Of a stretch of 6,075 nt of DNA, positions 1 to 5,990 are shown piece by piece (positions within the stretch are counted from its first letter, which is position 1; every line of letters begins with the position of its first letter). The stretch spans positions 1 to 6,075 of the forward strand of contig JACDEC010000201.1 of NCBI GenBank assembly GCA_013816645.1, in the 5' to 3' direction. Under the pieces are notes generated by a model. The model worked only from the letters and a program-made list of their open reading frames with translations. It was not told where the DNA came from and did not search any database. The position numbers and the translations under genes are program-made. The stretch is from Planctomycetota bacterium. Lineage in GTDB: Bacteria > Planctomycetota > UBA11346.

Positions 1-684
1 GGCCAGGACGGCTCCGCCGAGTTCGCCGAAGGCGAGGGCGCGTTCACAGCGGCCGGCAGCCAAGACCAGGCGCACCCCGTTGCACGCCACCGCAGCGCCG
101 CCCGCGCCGAAGGCGCCATCGCCGGACGCGGGCGCATCGACCTCGATGCGCACCTCGCCACCGCGCAACGCGACCGCGCCAGTGAAAGTGCTGACGGCTG
201 CCAGGGTCAGCTGCCCGTGACCGTCCTTGCTCAAACCACCGACGCCGACGATCGGCGCGGCCACGACCAACTGGCCCTCGCCGTCCAGGCGCAGGTCGTG
301 CCCGCGGTTGTCGAGTTGCGCGGTCAGGGTTAACGTCGCGCCCGAGGCGACCGTGCACACCACCGGTCCGCCCAGCACGATCCCGCCCACGCGCGCATCC
401 GCAGTGCAGACGATCGCACCCGACACCATCAGTGGGTCGCCGCTGAGCATCGCGCCAGCGATGTTCAGCGAGCCCACCGGACATGCGGCGAGATCGTTGA
501 CCAACGCGGTTGCGCCGTCGGCGACGATGACCAGGTCGTCCCCGGCCTGCGGCGTCGCCCCGCCCCAGTTCGCCGGATTGGCGAAACGTCCATCGCCGCC
601 AGCACCGCTCCAGGTCACCACTGCCGCGCCCAGCGGAGCGCTGGCGCACAGGACCACGATCAGCGAGAGGACGCGCGACGGCAT
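1..684 (-). CDS. Secreted autotransporter-associated beta-strand repeat (PATR-type) protein, 5' part only
   Basis: Only the first 228 codons are present; the frame is open to the left edge, so the 3' end lies outside the window. Residues 1-20 look like a signal peptide: Arg4, a hydrophobic core LSLIVVL, and a likely cleavage after LGA at residue 20. The mature protein opens with TWSGAGG and ANPANWGG (residues 24-42), then a GDDLVI stretch, the usual opening of large secreted beta-helix proteins in PVC bacteria. Residues 149-171 (GGLSKDGHGQLTL, then STFTGAV) match the passenger-associated transport repeat pattern GGLxKxGxGxLTLxGxNTYTG. The role is therefore inferred to be a secreted or surface beta-helix protein; no catalytic domain is visible in this part. 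The ATG at 684 was chosen because it gives a compact signal peptide. An in-frame GTG at 732 overlaps the stop of the SMP-30 gene and would add 16 Arg-rich residues. Neither start has a clear Shine-Dalgarno. Confidence 0.82.
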   Translation of the reverse strand, partial: MPSRVLSLIVVLCASAPLGAAVVTWSGAGGDGRFANPANWGGATPQAGDDLVIVADGATALVNDLAACPVGSLNIAGAMLSGDPLMVSGAIVCTADARVGGIVLGGPVVCTVASGATLTLTAQLDNRGHDLRLDGEGQLVVAAPIVGVGGLSKDGHGQLTLAAVSTFTGAVALRGGEVRIEVDAPASGDGAFGAGGAAVACNGVRLVLAAGRCERALAFGELGGAVLA

Positions 685-728
685 GCGCAGAACGAACGGC
701 GCCCACCGGCGCGCGGTGACCGGGCGGA

Positions 729-1613
729 TCACCCGGCGAAGGCGTGGGTGGGCAGTCCGGCGACTCCGGGCCTGCAGCGGAACAAGCAGCCAGCCTGGGC
801 CTGCCCGGCCAGCGCCGCGGCGTCGAGCCCGACCCGGGCGGTGGTGATGTACAGGTCGTCGAGCCCCGGCCCAGCGAACGCGCAGGCGCTGACCCGCGCC
901 ACCGGGACGGCGATGTGCTCGAGCAGCGCGCCGTTGCTGGGATCGCAGCGCTGCACCCGCCAGCCATCCCACAGCGCCACCCACAACATGCCCTGCGCGT
1001 CGATGGCGATGCCGTCGGGAAAGCCCATGGCCTCGGGGAAGCGCACCACGGTGCGGCGGTCGGCGATGGCACCGGTGGCGTTGTCGAAGGAAAAGGCGTC
1101 GACGCGATGGGTCACGCTGTCGACGTAGTACATGGTCCGGCCGTCGGCCGACCAGGTCAGCCCGTTGGACACGGTCACGCCCTCGACCATGCGCGTGATG
1201 CCGCCGGCGCGGTCATAGCGGTAGAGATGCGCCGCCCCGGCCTGCGCGTCGTCGTGCATCGAACCGACCCACAGCCGTCCCGCGGGATCGCACTTGCCGT
1301 CATTGAAGCGGAAGCCCTTGCCGGGCGGATGCCCGTGGGTGGCGCCGAGCATGCGCACCGCGCCGCTGCGCGGATCGAAGGCCGCGAGCCCATCGCGCAA
1401 CGCCACCACGCAGCCGCCGTCGCGGGCGGGCACGATGGTGCCGACGTCGGCGGGCAGCGCCCAGGAGCGGTTGCGCCCATCGCGCGGATCGAAGGCATTG
1501 GCGGTGCGGCCCTTGATGTCGACCCAATACAGCAGGCCCTCGCTGGCCGACCAGATCGGACCTTCGCCGAGCACGGCCGGGGTGGTCACCACGCAAACAA
1601 GGTCGCTGGTCAT
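729..1613 (-). CDS. SMP-30/gluconolactonase/LRE family protein (sugar lactone hydrolase)
   Basis: This is a 294-residue protein, a normal length for the SMP-30/gluconolactonase family of six-bladed beta-propellers, which bind a divalent metal and usually hydrolyse sugar lactones such as gluconolactone. The signature is complete. LGEGP supplies the metal-binding Glu17, VSNGLTWS supplies Asn150, and FPDGIAID supplies Asp200. RFNDGKCDPAGRLWVGSM (102-119) contains the Arg102 and Asn104 expected to contact the substrate. The C-terminal end AGLPTHAFAG also fits the family. No signal peptide is seen, so it is probably cytoplasmic. The ATG at 1613 puts Glu17 at the usual distance from the N-terminus; the frame stays open upstream, but that part lies antisense to the protease gene and has no family similarity. 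The stop touches the beta-strand-repeat gene downstream, suggesting co-transcription. The true substrate cannot be read from sequence; related family members act as other lactonases or esterases. Confidence 0.93.
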   Translation of the reverse strand: MTSDLVCVVTTPAVLGEGPIWSASEGLLYWVDIKGRTANAFDPRDGRNRSWALPADVGTIVPARDGGCVVALRDGLAAFDPRSGAVRMLGATHGHPPGKGFRFNDGKCDPAGRLWVGSMHDDAQAGAAHLYRYDRAGGITRMVEGVTVSNGLTWSADGRTMYYVDSVTHRVDAFSFDNATGAIADRRTVVRFPEAMGFPDGIAIDAQGMLWVALWDGWRVQRCDPSNGALLEHIAVPVARVSACAFAGPGLDDLYITTARVGLDAAALAGQAQAGCLFRCRPGVAGLPTHAFAG

Positions 1614-1651
1614 GGCGGCAGCTTTGGGCTGGTGCCGAGCCAGACAAGACC

Positions 1652-1695
1652 GGCGCCCAGATCCCAGACCGCGCTGGCGCTCGCCGATGGGCGCC
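1652..1695. repeat. Inverted repeat, 8-bp perfect arms GGCGCCCA / TGGGCGCC
   Basis: The left arm GGCGCCCA (1652-1659) is perfectly complementary to the right arm TGGGCGCC (1688-1695). The pairing can continue by two base pairs (1662-1663 with 1686-1687) after a two-base bulge. Inside the loop a second small stem, CCAG (1664-1667) with CTGG (1674-1677), can form. It could be an operator or a leader-RNA structure for either divergent gene. In DNA this GC-rich, an 8-bp arm can also arise by chance, and GGCGCC is itself palindromic. Confidence 0.3.
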
Positions 1696-1784
1696 TGGGA
1701 GGCCGTTCCGGTAGACCCCCCGGTCCGAGCGGGGTAGGGTGCCGCTGACGACGGCGTGCGGCGACCACCGCGCGGCGCCGCTCG

Positions 1785-1790
1785 AGGAGG
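1785..1790 (+). promoter_or_regulatory. Ribosome binding site AGGAGG of the HtrA-type protease
   Basis: AGGAGG, extended to AGGAGGT at 1791, lies four bases before the ATG at 1795. It decides the start: an in-frame GTG at 1756 would add 13 Arg/Pro/Gly-rich residues in front of an otherwise standard signal peptide and has no such site. It is the only strong Shine-Dalgarno sequence I see in the window. Confidence 0.75.
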
Positions 1791-1794
1791 TCCC

Positions 1795-3219
1795 ATGATC
1801 CGCTCGCTCACCGCCCTGCCCCTCGCGCTCGCCTTCGCGCTCGCCGCCCCAGCCGCCGAGGACCCGGCCCACGCCAAGGCCCGCGAGGAACTGGCCAAGG
1901 TCGCACCCCAGGCCTTCGTGCTGTCGCGGGCCTTCAACCTGATCCACGAGATCGCCAGCCCCAGCGTGGTGTCGATCCATACCCGCGAGCAGTTCCGCCT
2001 GCTGCGCGGCATCGAACTGCGCGAGGAGGTCCAGGAGATCGATGTCGGCGAGGGATCCGGCTTCGCCTTCGCGTGGAATGACGGCAAGGACGGCGGCGAG
2101 AGCTACATCCTCACCAACTCGCACGTCGTGCTGCAGACCAACCAGCACCAGCAGTTCGTGCGCGGCGCGCGCGGCATGCCGGTGCCCTACGACCGCATCA
2201 GCATCCACACCAACAACAACCGCACCTACGACAGCGAGCTCGTCGGCGTCGACCTGCAGACCGACCTCGCCGTGCTGCGCGTCAAGGGCGCGCGCATCCA
2301 GCCGGTGGAATGGGGCGATTCCGACCAGGGACGGGTCGGTGACTGGGTGCTCGCGCTCGGCTTCCCGTTCGGCAAGGGCTACAGCGCCACCACCGGCATC
2401 ATCTCGGCGACCGACCGTTCGACCGGCATCTACAGCGGGGTGCGCGGCTTCGAGAGCTTCATCCAGACCGACGCGGCGATCAATCCGGGCAACAGCGGCG
2501 GTCCGCTCTTCAATCTCGAGGCCAAGGTCATCGGCGTGAACGCCAACATCATCAGCCCGACCGGCGTCAACGCCGGCCTGGGCTTCGCGATCCCGGCGAA
2601 CCTCGCGCGGCGCGTCGCCGAGGACCTGCGCGACCACGGCAAGGTGGCCCGGCCGATGGTCGGCGTCGAGATCGACGAACTCGACGGCGAGGAGGCCGCC
2701 AAGCTCGGCGTGCCCGACAACCACATCGTGCAGATCCGTCGGGTCATCCCCGGCAGTCCGGCCGAGACCGGCGGACTCCTGGCCAACGACATCGTGCTGG
2801 CGATCAACACCCTGCCGATCGGCAGCTGGCAGCAGTTCCGCGCGCGCATCGCCAGCGCCAGGATCGGCGAGACGCTCGAACTCCAGGTGTGGCGCGCCGG
2901 CAAGCGCGCGGCTGTCACCCTGACCCCGGTCGCCGCCGACCAGTTCGTTCCTGGCGGACCGGGTCGCCCGACCGCGCGCCTGGAGAACTTCGGCCTGCTG
3001 CTTGGCGCCGACGACAAGCCCGGCCTGGCCGTGCTCGCCGTCGAGCCGGGCTCGGCCGCCGACGCCGTCGGCATCGCGCCGGGCGATCGCCTCCTGCACG
3101 AGCGCTCGGATGGACCGCTGCGCCAGTTGACCGACGCCGAAGCGCTCGACGAACGTCGCGAACTCGTGCTCCAGGTCGTCAAGGACGGCCGCAGCCTGTG
3201 GATCCGGCTGCGCAGGTAG
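1795..3219 (+). CDS. HtrA/Do-type (S1C family) periplasmic serine protease with two PDZ domains
   Basis: The 474-residue protein has the layout of DegP/DegQ-type envelope proteases, which degrade or hold misfolded exported proteins. Residues 1-21 form a signal peptide (Arg3, then a Leu/Ala-rich core, ending APAA), so the enzyme should be periplasmic. The chymotrypsin-like domain covers about 40-280 and has the full triad: His110 in TNSHVV, Asp157 in TDLAVL, and Ser234 in GNSGGPL. GEGSGF (85-90) and GLGFAIP complete the family pattern. PDZ1 spans about 286-378, with PGSPAETGGL and NDIVLAIN motifs. The last 75 residues (about 397-473) look like a shortened second PDZ, with EPGSAADAVGIAPGDRLL. 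The sequence between His110 and Asp157 and the segment at 64-84 are long and polar (NQHQQF, HTNNNR). The gene stands alone on its strand, facing the small membrane gene. The family is certain; whether it is a DegP, DegQ or DegS-like orthologue is not decidable. Confidence 0.96.
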   Translation: MIRSLTALPLALAFALAAPAAEDPAHAKAREELAKVAPQAFVLSRAFNLIHEIASPSVVSIHTREQFRLLRGIELREEVQEIDVGEGSGFAFAWNDGKDGGESYILTNSHVVLQTNQHQQFVRGARGMPVPYDRISIHTNNNRTYDSELVGVDLQTDLAVLRVKGARIQPVEWGDSDQGRVGDWVLALGFPFGKGYSATTGIISATDRSTGIYSGVRGFESFIQTDAAINPGNSGGPLFNLEAKVIGVNANIISPTGVNAGLGFAIPANLARRVAEDLRDHGKVARPMVGVEIDELDGEEAAKLGVPDNHIVQIRRVIPGSPAETGGLLANDIVLAINTLPIGSWQQFRARIASARIGETLELQVWRAGKRAAVTLTPVAADQFVPGGPGRPTARLENFGLLLGADDKPGLAVLAVEPGSAADAVGIAPGDRLLHERSDGPLRQLTDAEALDERRELVLQVVKDGRSLWIRLRR

Positions 3220-3237
3220 TGGTGTCAGCGTCACAGA

Positions 3238-3256
3238 TGACCGGATCCCCGGTTCA
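3238..3256. terminator. Weak hairpin between convergent genes, possible bidirectional terminator
   Basis: The 83-base gap between the protease stop and the stop of the small membrane gene contains TGACCGG (3238-3244), which can pair with CCGGTTCA (3249-3256) with one bulged T and a four-base ATCC loop. A second 5-bp stem, GCGTC (3264-3268) with GACGC (3276-3280), follows. Neither is followed by a T-run on either strand, so intrinsic termination is uncertain. The position between two converging genes is the main support. Confidence 0.3.
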
Positions 3257-3302
3257 CCAGGCAGCGTCAGCGTCCGACGCCTGAGGCCGGCGGTCAGACC
3301 AT

Positions 3303-3662
3303 CTACTTCAGGTACGGCCAGACCGCGAAACCATGGACATGCGCGTAGACCAGGTACAGGGCGAAGAGGATCAGCGCGTGGATCAACAGGTACGGCGTCG
3401 GCAGCGGCAAGGCCTGGACCACTTGGTGCGTCCGCGCGACACTGCGTTGCGTCACCTGTTCGGCGAACAGGAACAGGCCACCGAGGATGCCGACGGTGAC
3501 CGCCATGATGAACACCACCTTCAACCAGTCCGGTAGAGCCTGCGCCTTGACCCATCCGACCACCCAATCCTTGGCCAACGCCACGACCAGCACCGCCTCG
3601 GCCGAGAGCAGCACGCGATGACGGAGGAATTTCGGCGTCGCGCTCTTGCTGGCCTTGCCCAT
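3303..3662 (-). CDS. Small integral membrane protein of unknown function (about three transmembrane segments)
   Basis: The gene encodes 119 residues that I do not recognise. The N-terminus is basic (Lys3, Lys6, Lys11, Arg14, Arg16). Three hydrophobic stretches follow, at about 17-38, 47-67 and 91-112, separated by short polar loops; the loop at 68-80 carries Gln, Arg and His. The chain ends AVWPYLK. The basic start suggests the N-terminus is cytoplasmic. No cysteine pair, metal motif or catalytic motif stands out; several His residues (79, 95, 108, 110) lie in or near the last two hydrophobic segments. The ATG at 3662 was chosen because it supplies the basic N-terminus. An in-frame GTG at 3614 would start directly at the first membrane segment and would remove the overlap with the hydrolase gene. 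No Shine-Dalgarno is evident. The hydrophobic pattern makes it very likely a real gene rather than a shadow frame. Confidence 0.72.
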   Translation of the reverse strand: MGKASKSATPKFLRHRVLLSAEAVLVVALAKDWVVGWVKAQALPDWLKVVFIMAVTVGILGGLFLFAEQVTQRSVARTHQVVQALPLPTPYLLIHALILFALYLVYAHVHGFAVWPYLK

Positions 3663-5957
3663 GGGCCAGGTTGTCGCCGCACGGCAGCCTGCGTCCAGCC
3701 AGGGCACGCGCGGCAGCCCTGGGTGCTGGCGCTGCTCGCCACGACCTGGCTGTGCGCGGCCCCCGCCCAGGACCTCGAGCTGCGCGCGCCGCTGACCACG
3801 CTGATCACCGCGTCCGAACCGCTGTCCGGCGCGGGCGACGGCGAGGTGCGCGCCGAGATCGTGGTGCCAGCCGATGCGCCGAGCGATCTCGGCGTCGGCG
3901 CGTACCTCGTCGATCGCCATGGCGCGTGGTTCCAACGCTGCCTGCCCGGCACGCTGGGCGTGGGGACGCACCAGGTCGCGATCCGACTGGGCGCCGCCGA
4001 TGCGGTGACCGCTGAAGGCGAACGCGCGGGATGGGACGCTGCCCAGGCGTCAGCCATGCACCGCGGCGGCCTGTTCTTCTGGTCGGCATCGTCGAGCCGC
4101 GCGCGACTGGTCGTGCACGGCCTGACCATCGAGCGCACCCCGGACAGCGCGGCGGCGGGTGCGCGATTGCTCGACCTGCGCCTGCCCGCCGCGGCTCGCA
4201 CCGGTCAGCGCTGGGAACTCGGCGTGCTGCCGCAACCCTTCCCAGCGTCGCCGGACGATCCCGATGCCTTCGCCCTCGACCTGGTGGTCACCCGGCCGGA
4301 CGGGACCAGCGACCGCCTGCCCGGATTCCACCACCAGCCCATGCTGGTCAGCGATCGCGGCGATCGCGAACTGATTCAGCCCGACGAGGCGGCCCGCTTC
4401 TGCGTTCGCTGGCGGCCGTGCTCGCCGGGACTCCATCAGCTGCGTCTCGAAGCGCGCTGGCAGGGCGGCGCGGCGGTGACGGCGGAGTTGCCCGCGGTCG
4501 ACGTCGCCGGCGAGCGCTGGGACGAGTACGTGCGCGTCGACGCCCGCGATCCCCGCTTCTTCGCGGTCGGCGACCCGGCCGCGGCGGCATTCTTCTGGCC
4601 GGTCGGCCCCAATCTGCGCTCGGTCTGGGATCTGCGTTCGCGGGATCGCCTAGGCACCACGATCACCCCGGATCGCGGCAGCCTGGCCTATGAATCCTAT
4701 CTGCGGCGCATCGCCGCCGGTGGCGGCACCGCGGTCGAGATCTGGATGAGCTCCTGGAACCTCGCCCTCGAATGGCGCGCGGAGTGGCCGGGTTTCCACG
4801 GCGTCGGCCGCTACAACCAGGCCAATGCCTGCCGTCTCGACCGCATCCTCGAGGTCTGCGGCGAACTCGGCATCCGCGTCAACCTGGTGGTGCTCAACCA
4901 CGGCCAGGCCTCGGACCAGACCGACCGCGAATGGCAGGACAGCGCCTACAACACCGCCAATGGCGGGCGCGTCGCCGGGGCCCGCGAGTTCTTCAGCGAT
5001 CCCTGGGCGCTGGCCAAGCAGGACCACCTGCGCCGCTACCTCGTCGCCCGCTACGCCGACCATCCCGCCATCCTGGGCTGGAAGCTGTGGAGCGAGGTCA
5101 ACCTCACCGCCGGCAGGCGCGACGAGGTCCGCCGCTGGCACGAGCAGGCCTGCGCGCGCTGGCGGGCCCTCGACACCTATGGGCATCCCGTGACCACCCA
5201 CTGGAGCGGCGATTACCGCAATGCCGACGCCGGGGTGGTCGCCCTGCCCGGTCTCGGTTACGCCTGCATCGACGCCTACCACCCGCCGGCCAGCGCCAAC
5301 GGCTACCTGCTCGCCGACCTGCTGCTCGAAGGCATCCAGCCGGAGTGGCCGCGCTCGCTCGGCCGCTACGGCAAGCCGGTCCTGGTCACCGAATACGGCG
5401 GCAACTGGGACGCGGCTCCCGAGCCGCAGATCATCGCCGAGCACCTCCAGGGCCCCTGGGCCTGCCTGGTCGCCGGGTACGCCGGGGCTCCGATGCTGTG
5501 GTGGTTCGAGTGGCTCGACCAACGCGACCGCTGGGGCGACTACCGGGCGATCGGCGCCTTCCTGCGCGGCGAGGACCTGCGCGATCCCCGGGCGCGCAGC
5601 GTGCAGGTTCCCGCCGAGGTCAATGGGGCGGCTGCTGCGCTGTGGTCGGCGGCCTGGTCGCGGCCAGGGCGCCGGTTGGGGTACCTGCTCGACCGGGCCT
5701 GGGGCGGCAACGGGGTCGACGCCGCGGGTTGGAACAACGTGACCCTGGTCCAGGGGGAGGTCGCCGCCGGGACCGTGGAAGTGGAATGGTGGGATCCGCA
5801 GAGCGGGACCGTGTCCTCGACCAGCCGGGTCGAGCATCCCGGCGGAATGCTGCGTCTGACGGTGCCGCCATTCCGGCATCACCTCGCCTGGAAGCTCGCG
5901 CGGAGCCCCGATGCGGTCGCTCCCGGGCCTGCGGACCCGGCGTCAACGTCCCCCTGA
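3618..5957 (+). CDS. Secreted clan-A (GH5-like) glycoside hydrolase with DUF5060-like N-terminal region
   Basis: This 779-residue protein is probably exported. A hydrophobic stretch at 34-50 (WVLALLATTWLCAAPA) ends in a signal-peptidase-like APA site. Residues about 52-180 look like an accessory beta-sandwich. Residues about 185-300 resemble DUF5060 (RWELGVLPQPF, PDG, LPGFHHQPM). From about 302 (YVRVDARDPRFFAVGD) a TIM-barrel hydrolase domain begins. YNTANGG and FFSDPWA precede the predicted acid/base Glu493 in LGWKLWSEVNL. His528 and Trp529 (HWSGDY), Tyr554 and His555 (AYHPP), the predicted nucleophile Glu592 in VLVTEYGGNW, and Trp628/Trp629 follow. This order fits retaining clan GH-A enzymes. 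The last 140 residues form a beta-rich domain containing EWWDPQSGT. The usual Asn before the acid/base Glu is Ser492. The substrate is unknown. The start is uncertain: ATG 3618 is the only ATG before the hydrophobic stretch but overlaps the divergent membrane gene; GTG 3723 is the alternative. Confidence 0.9.
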   Translation: MTEEFRRRALAGLAHGPGCRRTAACVQPGHARQPWVLALLATTWLCAAPAQDLELRAPLTTLITASEPLSGAGDGEVRAEIVVPADAPSDLGVGAYLVDRHGAWFQRCLPGTLGVGTHQVAIRLGAADAVTAEGERAGWDAAQASAMHRGGLFFWSASSSRARLVVHGLTIERTPDSAAAGARLLDLRLPAAARTGQRWELGVLPQPFPASPDDPDAFALDLVVTRPDGTSDRLPGFHHQPMLVSDRGDRELIQPDEAARFCVRWRPCSPGLHQLRLEARWQGGAAVTAELPAVDVAGERWDEYVRVDARDPRFFAVGDPAAAAFFWPVGPNLRSVWDLRSRDRLGTTITPDRGSLAYESYLRRIAAGGGTAVEIWMSSWNLALEWRAEWPGFHGVGRYNQANACRLDRILEVCGELGIRVNLVVLNHGQASDQTDREWQDSAYNTANGGRVAGAREFFSDPWALAKQDHLRRYLVARYADHPAILGWKLWSEVNLTAGRRDEVRRWHEQACARWRALDTYGHPVTTHWSGDYRNADAGVVALPGLGYACIDAYHPPASANGYLLADLLLEGIQPEWPRSLGRYGKPVLVTEYGGNWDAAPEPQIIAEHLQGPWACLVAGYAGAPMLWWFEWLDQRDRWGDYRAIGAFLRGEDLRDPRARSVQVPAEVNGAAAALWSAAWSRPGRRLGYLLDRAWGGNGVDAAGWNNVTLVQGEVAAGTVEVEWWDPQSGTVSSTSRVEHPGGMLRLTVPPFRHHLAWKLARSPDAVAPGPADPASTSP

Positions 5958-5964
5958 GGACCCG

Positions 5965-5990
5965 CGCCGGACTGCGCAAACCCGGCGTTT
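5965..5990 (+). terminator. Probable Rho-independent terminator after the glycoside hydrolase gene
   Basis: Seven bases after the hydrolase stop codon, CGCCGG (5965-5970) pairs perfectly with CCGGCG (5982-5987) around an 11-base loop, and TTT follows immediately. The stem is short but all G-C. The T-run is only three bases, so the terminator may be weak. Its position right behind a stop codon supports the call. Confidence 0.45.

Larger units (their letters stand above)
1614..1794. promoter_or_regulatory. Divergent intergenic region between the SMP-30 gene and the HtrA-type protease gene
   Basis: These 181 bases separate two divergently transcribed genes, so promoters for both should lie here. 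I found no convincing -35/-10 pair on either strand. A minus-strand TTGTCT at 1647-1642 is the nearest to a -35 but has no matching -10 at proper spacing. The region holds two potential secondary structures: an inverted repeat at 1652-1695, listed separately, and a short C-rich/G-rich hairpin at 1715-1735 (ACCCC pairing with GGGGT around a 10-base centre). The assignment as a regulatory region comes from position only. Confidence 0.45.

Noticed and set aside
227..847. A 206-codon plus-strand frame over the beta-strand-repeat gene
   Set aside because: The minus-strand frame has a signal peptide and a clear PATR motif; this frame is Pro/Arg/Ala-rich and ends in low complexity.
744..1748. A 334-codon plus-strand frame opposite the SMP-30 gene
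   Set aside because: The SMP-30 metal-binding and propeller motifs lie on the other strand; this frame is Gly/His/Arg-rich with no domain.
1614..2087. An N-terminal extension of the SMP-30 frame upstream of the ATG at 1613
   Set aside because: The extension is antisense to the protease gene, Ser/Arg/Ala-rich, and the family normally has the metal-binding Glu near residue 17, which the ATG at 1613 gives.
1300..3567. A 755-codon open frame on the minus strand, antisense to the HtrA-type protease
   Set aside because: It lies opposite a gene with a complete catalytic triad and PDZ domains. Its translation is a run of Gly, Ala, Arg, Val and Asp without domain features, as expected for the antisense frame of GC-rich coding DNA.
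4650..5882. A 410-codon minus-strand frame opposite the glycoside hydrolase
   Set aside because: It mirrors the codons of the real gene, has no recognisable motif or signal peptide, and low-complexity composition.
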